Of a stretch of 64,000 nucleotides of DNA, positions 1-13,599 are shown one piece after another. This DNA is from Petrosia ficiformis (Eukaryota > Porifera > Demospongiae > Haplosclerida > Petrosiidae). A program made the translations under genes and the position numbers. Where the stretch lies: the NCBI GenBank assembly GCA_947044365.1, contig OX345637.1:496001-560000 (forward strand), written 5' to 3'. Below the pieces are notes generated by a model. That model had not been told where the DNA came from, did not search any database, and saw nothing but the letters and a program-made list of their open reading frames with translations. Each line of letters begins with the position of its first letter. Within the stretch, counting starts at the first letter, position 1.

Positions 1-435
1 CGTAATATATCCTTCATTTGAGGTAATAGTTGTTTCAAATAAGTGCATGTATACAAACTAAAATTGTAGACTTAGCTGCCATTGTTTCTCTTCCTAACAG
101 ACAGCTTCAATCGTATTTAAGAAAGCTAATTTATGTATGTTATATTAGTTAATATTGTGATATTCTAAATAAGGTAGCGATACAATTAATTACAACATAA
201 ATAATTATGATATGGTATTATAATTGAACATCTACCCTACCATATTTAGTAGTATTGTGATATTTAGTAGTAGAGATCTGCTAATGTAATGGAGTCTTTC
301 TGTTGAATTTCATCTCCATGTGCAGCAGTTAAAGAGAAACTTGAAATAGACAACTTGGAAACTTTACTTTGTGTAACTGTAATAAACTCACACTAGTATA
401 GTTGTAGTATTTTACCTGTAGTAGTGTATTTACTA

Positions 436-609
436 CAGTGAAACCCCTCTGTTGAGGACACCCTGAAATGAGGATACCCCTGTATTAAGGACACTTACAA
501 ATATCCCAAACTGTGCTTTATAATAAATTCACCCCTGAAAAGAGAGTGCCCCTCTAATCAGGACACTTATATTTGTCCCAAAGGTGTCCGGAATAGAGGG
601 ATTCCACTG
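436..609. mobile_element. TA-flanked MITE (Tc1/mariner-type ends)
   Basis: A 174-bp element begins CAGTGAAACCCCTCT and ends with the imperfect inverse (GAGGGATTCCACTG). It is flanked on both sides by TA. The inverted repeats run about 27 bp with a few mismatches and include a GGACACC block. TA duplication plus short inverted repeats fits a non-autonomous Tc1/mariner derivative. It carries no coding sequence and sits upstream of the first visible kinase exon. Confidence 0.75.
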
Positions 610-694
610 TATAACTAATATCAATACATTAACTATACAACTAGTGACAATATCACTCTAACATCATCTATAATTATAATTATCATTTCTATAG

Positions 695-3262
695 GTAATG
701 ATGATTAAAGAGAAACCACATGATAATATTGTACGTTTCTATGACTCTCACCTCGTTAATGATGAACTATGGGTTCTAATGGAATTTGTCGATGGTGGTT
801 CATTAACTAACATTATTAAAAGTTTCAGGTCAGTCTTTAGCCTCACTTCATCGTTACTGAATTGACTAACTATCAATTAATCTGTTTAGTAGTGTAGGGG
901 CTACAACAGAAATTGATAGAGTCACTGATTGTTGACCACACCCATTAATTAAAATTGTCCTGTTGTTATCAGTTAATTAAAGGGATGGGGTCAATACTTT
1001 ACTTAGCAAATACTATAATACAATCATCTGTCTTTCAATTCATCATCTACTCATAGTATTCTCATGGATTACAATTATCATTTCATCCCTTAGCTTACAA
1101 GAAGATCAAATAGCAGCTGTATGTAAGAGCTGCTTAGAGGCGCTCTCATTTCTACACTCACACGGTATCATACATCGCGATATTAAAAGTGACTGCATCT
1201 TACTCTCTAGTGATGGGAGAGTGAAATTATCAGATTTTGGGTATTGTGCTCGACTTACTTCCGAACACCAAAGGAAGATGTCCCTCGTTGGGACGCCATA
1301 TTGGATGGCTCCAGAAATTATTTTGAAACAGCCATATGGAACAGAGGTGAATAAATAGATGTAATGGATGGATGGACAAATAGATATTAGGTGGATAGTA
1401 GATAGATAAGTAAACAAATAGATAACAGATAGATAGAACTAAGTTACCGTAGGCAACATATTCTAATACACTATAGTTCTAATTACGATTTTTACTTCAT
1501 ATCATTTTCACGAGACACTCCCAAACATTGAGCTACTAAAAGTCACTTCTTTACCCTGTAAACATTCACAATGACCTCAAATTAGGATATATTGTAATAT
1601 AGTGTATAGTTTAATGTCATAAGGTTAATATATGATATTACTGTAACTCAATAATAAAGCAATTGATTGAAATTTGACATAAAAAAAAGAACAATTAATG
1701 AAGGTTAAAAGATTGTTGGCCATTCCAAACTTAAGCAAATGATAATTTTTCTGAGGTCATTGAGTATATGATTAACCTATAGCTGGCACAGCAAGTTGAT
1801 ATAATAGTAAAAACATGGTTTAACTCATACAAAGTGGGATGAGCTTAGCCAATGTCACGTAGTGGCTTATTATATATATTGTAACTCTTCAATTGTGTTT
1901 AATCATAATTATTATTCATTTTGTTATTAGGTTGATATATGGTCCCTTGGCATAATGGTGATTGAGATGATTGATGGAGAGCCACCTTATTTCAATTTAT
2001 ATGCCAAAGAAGCCATGACATGTTTGGGTATTGAGGATCCACCCACGCCTAGAAATAGAGTAAGTAATCTGTTGATAGCATACTTATATATTAATGAACC
2101 ATATGTAGCCTGTAGTCATGTCTTTGGTATGTACATGCATTACTCTGTTGATATCGGGAGGGAGGGAGTATTTTCTATGGGTCCTATATCTCTCATATAA
2201 GGGCTTGTAATTATACTGGTGCATGTATCCCTCCATTATTTACCCAACAGACAGTGTAGTTTGTTCATCTTCTTGCATAGCCAAATACTAAGGGCCTACA
2301 AAGTACCTAACATTATTTTCATTTATCTGGAAAATATCATCACAGACATCTTGTTTGTATTTGCACTACTTACACTGTATAGCAAGCAGCATAATGTAAT
2401 TACCACACTGGGGTTGTATTAATTTGGTTTGTCACATAAAAATATTATATAATTATGTGAACAGTCACGGGTGCTTTAGCAATGGATAACAGCAGTAACA
2501 ATATACTCAATACTCCTCTTGTATTCCTTGTTTTGAATATTTCTCCAAGTATCAAAAGAATTTGATACCAATACCCCACATCATTATTCTATTCTACCAT
2601 GATAATTTGTTTGATAAAATTTCATAAAGCTCCTTGTAATAAATGTAAATAAATATTTGGCATGTTCTATTATCTATTGAAATTGATATTATTAATACTC
2701 ATCCTCTGTATAATATATTAGAACATTTCCGGTATTGCTCACTTTACATGTAATGTGATAGTCACATGACATCCTACCTGTAAAAAGGGCCAGGCCAGCA
2801 CCTCAGATGTGCTTCTTCATATAATTTGATTACATCATACATGTATACATTTTAGCCAGTCAATTGTTCAATGTTATATGCTGCTTTGTTACTATAAGTC
2901 GGTTGTGGCTATATTACTATTTATAGTAGTGAAAGTTACATGCAATATTAGCCTTGGCTATCTGTCCAACTCAGCAAGCAACTTGTATTAAATAACGAAC
3001 AAAAAAACACCGAAAAACCCTGCTACTTTCCCACCTCAGGTGGGTGTGGTTGTAATTATTATCTCGTGATTATATTATTTCATATTCTTTTTCTCTCCAT
3101 CTCTAGATTTCTCCTTATCTTCATGACTTCCTATACAAACTTCTTGTAAAAAATCCAGAACAGAGGGGAACAGCATCAGAACTATTACAACATCCATTTA
3201 TAAAAATGGCTGCCCCACCAAAGTCATTGTCCAAACTCATCCAACTGAAACATACTGTTTAA
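695..3262 (+). CDS. Group II p21-activated kinase (PAK4/5/6-like), 3' part
   Basis: Serine/threonine kinase of the STE20 group, expected to act downstream of Cdc42/Rac on cytoskeleton and adhesion. Four exons are visible: 695-828, 1094-1346, 1931-2059 and 3107-3262, all GT..AG and in phase, ending in TAA. They encode the hinge (LWVLMEF), catalytic loop (HRDIKSD), DFG segment (SDFGYCA), activation loop with APE (GTPYWMAPE), helix F ([13 protein letters not shown]) and the C-terminal lobe (HPFIK). The DGEPPYFN block and the [12 protein letters not shown] loop are typical of group II PAKs rather than group I. The N-lobe lysine, the glycine loop and any CRIB motif must lie left of the window, so the gene is cut by the edge. 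Introns hold a TA-flanked MITE (436-609) and a mariner remnant (about 1566-1740). Family call is firm; PAK4, 5 or 6 cannot be separated. Confidence 0.93.
1566..1740 (+). mobile_element. Truncated mariner-like remnant in kinase intron
   Basis: This stretch matches 63392-63580 at the other end of the window almost base for base over its central part (TAATATAGTGTATAGTTTAA and following). It ends in a few degenerate transposase-like codons. It lies within the 1347-1930 intron of the PAK-like gene. Only the 5' portion of the element is present. Confidence 0.55.
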
Positions 3263-4647
3263 CTGTCCTATATCCTGTGCCAGTTGGTTGCTTTCTTCTT
3301 TATGTATAAGCAATTTGAATGTTATTGTTTATTTAAATAATGATTTGTATAATAGTTAATCAAGTTATTGATCATTTCTTATAACTACTCGTTCCTTCAT
3401 TTCTCTATATCTATCAGTCAAATCTATTTTATCCATCGATTTTTAAGTAATGTTTTTTTAATGTTAACACAATATTTTGTATCATACACACTATTAAGAT
3501 GAAAAGAATCATTATTCATTATGAATCTCATAGTTAACCACGTGGGAAGTAATTCGAATTGACAGAGCAGTAACTTTTCTATAATATATATATATATATA
3601 TGTGCTTGGAGTAATTCATTGCTACAGCTGGTGTAACATAACAGGAATAATTACTGCATAACACTTTTTCAGGGCCTATAGGGGTCAAAAACATCTTAAA
3701 TTCCCTCTAAACTTATGAAGCATTGATTAATCTTTGTACTGCACTTTATTGGAGATGGTAAAGCTGTTCTCCCCCCCAGCAATAATGTGATCCTAGAAAA
3801 AACAATGGAGGTACCAGTGCTGTTACGATAACAGGCATGAAAGAATTAGAAACTAAGGAAAAGAGATTGATATGAGAGCTTCTGTTCTTCCACTAATTAG
3901 ATATACATCATCAGCTCAAAAGCTAGTTGAGGTATTTGTATGTTTCAAGTTAGTTTCAGGATTAGTAACACTCCTACAGACCTCTGACATTGGTAGCTCA
4001 GGTAGCAAAAGCAACAGCCCAGAGAGTTATGGTTTCCAGTAATCCTTAGTTCTGTTTTTTGATATTAATTTTCTCTTGTCTGTGTAACTACGTGATATGA
4101 CTATTATATACAAAATGAGCAGTATTCACAATCTGATAGCTGAAATTATGAAGCTACAGCGTTATCTGTTTGATGTATAGTGCACAATATAATATTGTCA
4201 AAATATTATCCTTTGAAGATTAAATATTTCCCACTTAACAACTTATTTAGCATGCCTCATCTTGTGCTGCATAATTAAATATGGTAAATTAATAATTAAT
4301 GGCAGTTTCCTGTTGTCACCTATTATAGTCAGTTAATAATTTTATTTTTATAATTGCACATGCTCACAAACATTGGTCCACGTGCAATTATTATGTCTGT
4401 GTGTATTATACAGATATACATACAATTCATAATCCCGTAATTAAATAATTAACTATTTCCTTGGAGACTTGAAATTTATAATAATTCAGGATATATAATT
4501 ATTTATTGTATATCCTCAAACACTGCATGTATGGTAGTATATATCCTCTGAAACAGGTGCAAATAAATTATAAAAATTAGTGCTCAATTGTGTTTACTCA
4601 TAACAGCATTGCTCAAAGGTTCTACGAGTGGTTTATCATTTGTCATC
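3263..4647. other. Intergenic gap, PAK-like gene to first kelch gene
   Basis: No coding frame with splice support was found. A short (TA)n run lies at about 3583-3602. The rest is AT-rich and unremarkable. Confidence 0.6.
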
Positions 4648-7132
4648 ATGATTAGTAGAGAACAATACACTAGTAAGATTACAGTCAAAGTGTCACAGAA
4701 AGGTTAGTTGAAGTCTGTTATGTATTTACTGAAAGCACTATTTGAATCCATACATAACTGTGTGGTTTGTTTAATCTTTATGATGTAGAGTAATTTAATA
4801 GTGTGTTAATAGTATTTGTATATAACATAATAGCACAGAGTACACACTTTGTGATAGTAATCATCAGCTTTGTTTTGATGTCTTTTTTGAGATTTCAGTG
4901 GAATTGTGTATGTGATCGCTCATTTCAGCACTCCATAATAATTATTGTACTGCTGAATATGTGGAGATTAAAGTGGAATATACATGTGTATTATAATAAT
5001 AATTAGTTATATAATTGATCACTGATTTTCCATCTTACACAGACTACTATCAGCCCTACAAGCGATATGATCACTCAACGATAGCAATAGGAGACAATTT
5101 ATATTTATGGGGAGGAGATCATCTTATAGACACAGAGAGAGTGCATAACAGCCTAGAAAAGATGCGACGAACTTCATGCATAGAAATCTTTCATCTCCCA
5201 TCTTGGAGTTGGGAACAACAGGATACATTTGGCAAACCACCACTGGGAGTTAGTGGATATGCCTGTGCTTCTATTAAAGACTGTATATATTATTTTGGAG
5301 GATGGTGTGGTCATGATTACCATTATCACAACAGTCTTTATGAAATGGACATTAAAAGCAATCGATGGAAAGAGTTATTTCCAACCAGTTATAGGGTTGG
5401 TCCAATGAGGAAAGCAAGGAGTGGAATGGTGTCTTTTAAATTCAATTTTGAGGATTATCTCCTCATTGTTGGCGGAATTGGTCTTCCTCCAATTGTTCCA
5501 AATCCATATGCCAAGTGTGAAAGCTTGTGTGGTGAGATGAGAACCAATGAACAGCACATCTTCGATTTCAGCAAAGGTTGGCAAAGTGATAATTTTTAAT
5601 GTATTTATTGCAATATGGGCATAAGATTTTTGGGTTTTTCTGCATGATTTTTTTCAATTATGAATGTTTAATGTAAGATAGTGAATCTATAGAAACTAAT
5701 GTAGACAATAATGTATAGATATAATCATTTTAAATAACTTTTATAATTCAAAGGATTGTATAATTCCAATCTCAGGTTCATGGATTTCCCCACTTGTAAT
5801 TGGTGAATCTCCTCCACCTTGTGATAGTTTTACAATAGAAAAGCTATCAAAAAATGAAGTGATTATGTTTGGAGGATGTGGACCTGAAGACAACATTTAT
5901 TTTGCTAAACTTACAAGAAATACTGTGGTACGTAGGAATGCATACATGTCCATGTATGCATTGTGTATGTACGTATGTATGCATGTATGTATGTATGTAT
6001 GTATGTGTGTATATATGTGGTATGTCTATATGTATGTATGTATATACATATGTCATGTATGTATGTATGTATGTATGTATGTATGTATGTATGTATGTAT
6101 GTATGTATGTATATATATCTATTTGTATATGTATGTATGCATTGTATGTATGTTGTGCATGCATGTGCATGTGTGTATGTGTGTATGTATGTATGTATGT
6201 GTGTGAATGTGTGTATGTATTATGCAACACCTAAGCCTTGTATATATTTATTATGTTATGATTAAATTTACTTAGGCACTAATTTTTATGATGCAGGAGC
6301 CAATTATGAATAATGTATCTTTTCTTTGATATACATGTAGCATTGGCAGAAGATATCTAAACCATTCGATCCTTTAATCCCATGGCCCAGTGAAAGATGG
6401 GATCATGCAAGTACCATTATTACTTTCAATAGAAAATACGAGATACCTGATGTAATGGTTGTACTAGGAGGAGATGGGACACCAGACTGCTGGCTATTGG
6501 ATACACATAGAAAAGCATGGACAGAGGTACATTTATTGAAATCTATACTTAATTGTAAGGCTTTGTTGTTGACTAATTTGATGAAACGATGTTTGACATC
6601 TGAAATACATACAGTTATCAAATTAATGTTAAAGTAGAGCTAAACCACGAGACATTGTAAAGACAAATGAGATTAATTACGATTGTTAGAATGTGATAAT
6701 GAGCATTAATTTTCTATTAATATAGATTCATCTTCCAGACATTGCTGTTGATCGTCATGTTCACTCATTGTCAACATTTTGTCTTGGACCTCACTGCATT
6801 TGGTTAGTGATTTTTGGAGGTAGAAAAGGAATAAAGTATCTTAATGACACATGTGTAGTGAAACTAGGTTAGTATTCAGTGTTATTAATAATGTATAACT
6901 GTATGTTAATTCTTCTTTAGTATATAATGATAGTGAATGGATTGTTAATGAAGTAATGGATAGCGAAGCATTAGTAAAAGTTGCAGAAGAACATCGTCAA
7001 TTTAGACAAAGAAGGAGAAGACTGACGAAGCGATTATCCATATCTAGTGCTACAACTGCTCAGAATAGAATTGCAGCACTACGCAAGATGCGACGGATAT
7101 CACTTCCTGATATACTTGATAGTGACATATAG
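4648..7132 (+). CDS. Kelch-repeat protein, copy 1 (six-bladed propeller)
   Basis: Predicted cytosolic kelch beta-propeller of 426 residues; its architecture resembles KLHDC1/2/3-type proteins, which serve as substrate adaptors of cullin ligases, but function here is not shown. Exons: 4648-4702, 5043-5576, 5776-5927, 6341-6526, 6726-6867, 6921-7132, intron phases 1,1,0,0,1. Six kelch motifs are marked by GG doublets: LWGGD, FGGWC, VGGIG, FGGCG, LGGDG and FGGRK. A basic tail follows (RQRRRRLTKRLS), possibly a nuclear or phosphorylation signal. The first coding exon is inferred from phase and an ATG; its 18 residues are not conserved in the other copies, so the start is the weakest part. Intron 3 contains a tetranucleotide array. 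This is the only copy on the + strand, and parts of it are nearly identical to copy 4. Confidence 0.85.
5963..6218. repeat. (TATG)n tetranucleotide array, kelch copy 1 intron 3
   Basis: About 250 bp of TATG units with TG and TA variants, beginning about 35 bases after the exon 3 donor. A period of four keeps several frames open, giving spurious MYVC-type reading frames. Confidence 0.95.
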
Positions 7133-7909
7133 TACAGTGCAGATATAGTACTAAAAATGACGTATTTGCATAAAAGTAATTACATATAATATATATAATG
7201 TATATCACATTCCGTTTGTTATGCAAACATAATGTATTCATAATTATTATTCAGACATGTATTTTTATATAAATATAAGTTTATTCAATGATTTATGAGA
7301 TTGCAAATGGTTTCCTTTTCAGTTATTATTGTAATTATGTAACAAGTACATGAGATACGATTTAATTAATTTTGATTTATTTAATTGTACTTATAACACA
7401 ATTATAATGACGATCATGAAGTACATCCAACGGTAACAAGAAATGGTTTTGTACCTAAAATAAATAATTATTGTTTGACATAAATTTTGATTTCAGTTGT
7501 AATGAAATTATTAAATATGAGAAAAGACAACACAAAGCTTGTAACTATTAAATTAGCTAATTGCAATAACACTAGCCCAATTATGATAACCACAGCTAAC
7601 TGCAGCCATTGGAACTATAATATTATCCACAGCAAAAATGTACAACATAATTATGTTTGTATGATAGTAAAATTTATAATAATAATTATTATAATTATGT
7701 AACCATGTGTACTAAGGTGCATACTCATGGCTCATAATCACTCGTCATATCCATGTTATCTTAAACTTATATAGTACTGTTAGTATTGTAATACAGATTA
7801 GAATAGGTGTACAGAATGTAACATATGTGATATAAACACTTACAAAATAATTAATTAAAGACAGCTATGATTATACCAGTCGTTTTGTCTTACATGCAAA
7901 ATTAATTGA

Positions 7910-10196
7910 TTAACTGTCACTGCTCAATGCATGGAAAGATCCCCGCAACTTTCTAGCAAATGGATTCCTTTTGTTCCAATGCGAAGGAGATTGAAATGTT
8001 GGAGTACTGATTCCTTTCTTTAAGGGCTTTCTCACAGGTCTCCTTTGTTCAGTGAGTCTAATGTAATCCTGTCCAGCTTTTTCTAATGCTTCAATGTCCA
8101 TTTCTTCAGTAACTAACCACTGACTATCTTCATATGCTGAAAGAGGTCAACACATTTAATGTACGCTAAATATTGGTTCTATTTATGCCTCAATATCTAT
8201 ATAGATAGTACAGATGCATTAGATAAGGAACAATTAATAGTAATAGTCTTTTTATGATACAATAACTATGCATATCTTAATAGAAATAACTGTTCCATAC
8301 ATTGATGAGTTTTTTTAGTACTGTATAATTGAACATAGTACACTTTAATGATAATCTCCAAACTTACAAAGTTTTACCATGTGTGTATCACTGAGATAGC
8401 TAGTTCCTTTTCTTCCTCCAAAAATCACCAACCAAATGCAGTGTGGTTCAACACAAAATGTTGACAATGAGTGAACATGACGATCACAAACATCTTTGGG
8501 TAGCCTAATCTGGAAGGGAGCTAGGAATCACTAGTACATGTAATAGCATTATGCATTATTTATACATGTTGAAGTAACCTCATTGTATTTTAAAAATTGT
8601 GCTTACTTCCGTCCAAGTGGTCTTGTCCATATCATATAACCAGCAATCTGGAGTTCCATCTCCTCCTAGCACCAGTGCTATATTAGGTATCTTGTATTTA
8701 CCATCAAAGCTTATAACAGTACTAGCATGATCCCACCTTTCACTGGGCCAGGCTGATGCAATAGAATGATACCATGGTCTTGATATCATCTGCCAGTCCT
8801 ATGATAGTTATAAAAAAAATGTCAATATTATTTTTTATATAACAGAGAAATATTTGTGTGTGAATATGATAGCCATGATAATCTGTATAAGGTTTCTGTA
8901 TGATTACTACTGCTTGTTATTGTGTTAATGACGAATGTCTTTTGTTCAGTCGCAGTAATATTAACAATAATTAATGCACTTGCCACTATTCGTCTTGTGA
9001 GCTTAGCAATATACATTTCTTCCTCTGTTCCACAGCCTCCAAACATTATAGCTTTGTTGTGTGATAGTTTCTCTAATGTAAAACTATCACATGGAGAAGG
9101 TTCACCAACCACTGTAGGAGTAACCCATCTACCTAAATTAAAATGATATAAGTTACTAGACTAAAATACTAATTAAAGTTGTCATAAACATCAGGCAAGC
9201 ATCTGTTCAGATTGTAGTGTGATAAACTTTGATTCATTACATTACATGTGTATACTGTTTCTGTATAATATACATGTGAAGGTGTAGGTGTTCAGTTTAG
9301 CACATGCATCATGACTGTTCATTTGCAGATTCAAAGTTCATTGAACTGTCATAGTTTCAGACAGACAATTGATAAAGAAGACTTAACAGCTGATCTAACA
9401 GTTGATAGTGTTTATGTAATGTAAGTAAACTATAATTATATATACAAATATCGATAAAACGTTTACTAAGCTTCATTATAGCATACCTTTGCTGACATCA
9501 AATATGTGTTGTTCGTTTGTTCGCATTTCACCAAACAAGCATTTAAATTGGGCATTAGGATTGGGTATAAAAGGCGGAAGACCAATTCCTCCAAAAACGA
9601 AGAGATAATCCTCAAAATTATGTTTGAATGATACCATTCCACTCCTGGCTTTTCTCATTGGACCATTCATATCAGTTGTTGGAAACAACACTTTCCATTG
9701 AAAACTTGTAACATCAATTTGATAAAGACTGTTGTGATAACAATCATCATGACCACACCACCCTCCAAAATAGTAAATGCAATCTTCAATAGAAGCACAG
9801 GCATATCCACTAACCCCTAATGGTGGTTGGTTGAATGTTTCCTGTTGTTTCCATCTCCATGATGGGAGATTAAAGATTTCAATGCATGATGTTTGACATC
9901 TCTTCTCTGGGCTGTTGTGTACTCTATGCATGTCCAACTGATCTCCTGCCCATAAATATAAATTGTCTCCTATGACAATCGTTGAATGGTCATACCTTTT
10001 TGATGGCTGATAGTAATCAGTACTGACCATAGGAACTAATATACAATAATAATAATAATTATAATAATAAGACTATAATCATTACTAGCTACTTGCATAC
10101 TGTCTGGCTACAAACACAATAAGAAAGAGAAGAAAACATGAAATGGAAGAGAAGCAACAAACCTCTAGACAGAGGAGGTATCTTGCAGAAATTCAT
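7910..10196 (-). CDS. Kelch-repeat protein, copy 2
   Basis: Second member of the kelch family, 430 residues, convergent with copy 1. Exons in transcript order: 10196-10163, 10035-9487, 9132-8984, 8798-8607, 8509-8368, 8136-7910. Intron phases match copy 1 exactly. The start ATG has an in-frame stop upstream, so the short first exon (MNFCKIPPLSR) is well fixed. The propeller has the same six motifs, but the first GG doublet is AG (LWAGD). The C-terminal tail differs from the other copies (VRKPLKKGIS, then a serine-rich end). Intron 3 uses a GC donor (GTG|GCAAGT) and has no tetranucleotide array. It is the most diverged copy, so probably the oldest split. Confidence 0.87.
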
Positions 10197-10842
10197 TCTC
10201 CAGCTCCTGCTTGCTGAATTCTAGTAAAGTGTTCAAATGCTTTAAAACAACTGAGAGTGATGTTGTTATAACTTGTACTTATAATGCAGTTGGGTGTTTA
10301 TATAAATGACGTATAGCTACCATCACTGCTGATAATTATGTACTTTCAGGTCATACATATGGTACAAGCTGTAAAAAATGATATTTTGATATAAGACTGA
10401 GTTGATAAATTATTAATTATATAATTATTAAACCATACATATTTGAATCACATATGTGCCACACCCTACATAATATTACCTTAGGCAATCTATCATTCCA
10501 CTAATTAATGCTTTTTGTGGTGATAACCAATTATAATTATGGTCTAATTAAAATTATTGTTGGCTATAAAAGTATAAATACATATATTCACAAGGTATTT
10601 CAAAAGCATTAAAATATTACAGCTTTGATCCAATCTAGATCTAACAACTATTAGATTCTATATGGGCCTAAAAAGCATACCAAGTCACATTTACTAATTG
10701 TGATTATTATTAATAGTGTTCAACCTGTGGAATGATTCCCATAGCTCCCTACTTCTTTCTCCGAGGAGACTGTTTCTAGGACCACTGAAAGTTGTAGAAT
10801 CCACTGGAAAGCAAATAAACAAGTGTATATAGAGAAAAAAAA

Positions 10843-11218
10843 CATCCCTATGATTGCTTTACAAATTTATAAAAGTATCCCTATGACTGCTTTGTAGTGT
10901 CCAGCATTCAGTAATCATGGCTGACTATCAAGCATGAAAGACAACAGCTTATTATAGTTATTATTTTGATTATCTACTCTCCTGACCTTTCAAAAGACCT
11001 TATAGAACTTTAGGAATATATGTCAGGCAGAATAGCTAGCTATTATACCAGTTTCTAAATAAGCTAGTTAATTAAAGCTACACAGCTTTCTTTCTGCTGG
11101 TGTGCAGAGCTTGAACGCGCGTTCTTTTACGCGCCACGCCCATTAATTGACCGAGCCCCCGGGAATGACGCAACTTCCTTAACTACGTATACAACGCATA
11201 GTCGCGCAAGTGGCACAA

Positions 11219-11249
<31 letters not shown>

Positions 11250-11283
11250 ACATTAAACCCCGTGGAAAGCAATTATAGGGATG
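10843..11283 (+). mobile_element. MITE-like element, CATCCCTATGATTGCTTT family, copy A
   Basis: Begins CATCCCTATGATTGCTTT and ends with its inverse (GAAAGCAATTATAGGGATG). Internal landmarks shared with the other copies are a TTCTTTTACGCGCCACGCCC block, a CCCGGGAATGACGCAAC block, an ACTACGTATACAACGCATA block and a (TA)n run. No coding capacity and no clear target duplication. Confidence 0.75.
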
Positions 11284-11553
11284 GCCCTACGGGCCATAAA
11301 AATGTTTTACAAATTGCGGAAACATTTTTTTGTGAACTCTTTCAAAACTAATAATTTATGTATGTTCTACTTCATGTGTCACAGTACTTTGTCATGACTA
11401 TATTAAATTTAACTTAAAATCAATAGTACCGCCGCTTGATACATTCATGTGACATCAGTCCTGTAAGGGTTAATAATTACAATGACAATTTCTATAATAC
11501 ATATATACGTACTTTAAATAATTAACACAATAACAAGATATATTGAGAAAAAA

Positions 11554-12167
11554 CATCCCTATGGGATACGTAGAAACTGGAACTAATAGCTAGCTATTCT
11601 GCCTGAAATATATTCCTAAAGTTCTCCAAGGTCCTTTGAAAGGTCAGGAAAGTAGATAATCAAAATAATAACTATAATCAAGGCCTTGATTCGAGCCCCC
11701 ACCCCGAGTGCTATATATTTCCTGTACAGCATGAGCAAAACAGTGGTTTATTAACTGTTTTAGAGAGAGAAAGGTGGCTACCAAGGAGAATTTTACTATG
11801 AAATGATTGTTTTACAAATGTGGGTGTAGATAAAAGTATACCTATGACTGCTTTGTGGTGTCCAGCATTCAGTAATCATGGCTGACTTTATCAAGCATGA
11901 AAGACAACAGCTTATTATAGTTATTATTTTGATTATCTACTTTCCTGACCTTTCAAAGGACATTGGAGAACTTTAGGAATATATTTCAGGCAGAATAGCT
12001 AGCTATTAGTTCCAGTTTCTACGTAAGCTACTTGGCTTTCTTTCTGCTGGTTTCTAGAGCTCGAGCGCGCATTCTTTTACGCGCCACACCCATTAATTGA
12101 CCGAGCCCCCGGGAATGACGCAACTTCCTTAACTACGTATACAACGCATACTCGCGCAAGTGACACA

Positions 12168-12202
<35 letters not shown>

Positions 12203-12232
12203 CGAACCCGTGGGAAAGCAATCATAGGGATG
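11554..12232 (+). mobile_element. MITE-like element, same family, copy B with internal hairpin
   Basis: Same terminal repeats and internal blocks as copy A. Its 5' part additionally holds an inverted copy of its own middle: about 11562-11690 is the near-perfect reverse complement of about 11915-12035, giving hairpin arms of roughly 120 bp. Confidence 0.7.
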
Positions 12233-12293
12233 GCCCTACGGGCCATAAAAAAAATAATTATAAGATATACAAATACAAAATGATAGTGACTAC

Positions 12294-13565
12294 TTAGAAA
12301 TCACAATGAAGAAAATCAGGAATCATTACTGTTTGTGTTCTTTGAACCTTTTGTACTGCTGCAATTCTATTCTGTGCTATTGTAGCACTAAATATGGATA
12401 ATTGTTTTGTCAGCACTTTCCTTCTTTGTCTGAATTGACGATGTTCTTCCTCAGCTTTTACTAATGCTTCACTATCCATTACTTCATTAACAATCCATTC
12501 GCTATCATTATATACTAAAGAAGAATTAACATACGAATATACATTATTAATAATACTGAATACTAACCTAGTTTCACTACACATGTGTCATTAAGATACT
12601 TTATTCTTTTTCTTCCTCCAAAAATCACTAACTAAATGCAGTGAGGTCCAAGACAAAATGTTGACAATGAGTGAACATGACGATCAACAGCAATGTCTGG
12701 AAGATGAATCTATATTAATATAAAATTAATGCTCATTATCACGTTCTAACAATCGTAATTAATCTCATTTGTCTTTACACTGTCTCGTGGTTTAGCTCTA
12801 CTTTAACATTAATTTGATAACTGTATGTATTTCAGATGTCAAACATTGATTCATCAAATTAGTCAACAACAAAGCCTTAATTAAGCTGTACCTCTGTCCA
12901 AACTTTTCTGTGTGTATCCAATAGCCAGCAGTCTTGTGTCCCATCTCCTCCAAGTACAACCATTACATCAGGTATCCCATATTTTCTATTGAAACTAATA
13001 ATGGTACTTGCATGATCCCATCTTGCGCTGGGCCATGGGATTGAAGAATTGAATGGTTTAGATATCTTCTGCCAGTGCTACATGTATAAACAGTATTCTT
13101 AATTGTGTCCTGTTAATGCATCGTAAAATACATATAATGCTGTATGTACAATACTATATATTCATACAGCATATAGATATATAATTTAAGTATACTATAA
13201 TATTTATACTAATAATTATAATGGAACTACAATATACATTATATAATTATATAAACCAAGTGTATATGCTAGATATACCAGGCAACTGTTGATGACATTT
13301 ATGTGGATATAATCTGAAGCTAGTATATATATGGGTGAGAGATATATTCTCTGAAAATGCCAAGTGGTGATATATCCATCATATGATTTAACAACAAATT
13401 GTACACATAACTGTGTCAATGGTAGCATAGTACATACATAATACAGACATACACATGTACATACATACATACATACACACATACATACATACACACATAC
13501 ATACATACACACATACATACATACATACATACATACATACATACATGCATACAAACAGACAGACA

Positions 13566-13599
<34 letters not shown>

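Larger units (their letters stand above)
10197..12293. other. Intergenic gap filled by two MITE-like copies
   Basis: No supported coding exon. The gap between the 5' end of kelch copy 2 and the 3' end of kelch copy 3 is mostly two copies of one repeat family (10843-11283 and 11554-12232). Between them, about 11400-11480 resembles the 3' flank of kelch copy 4 and includes the empty site of a hAT MITE. Confidence 0.7.
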
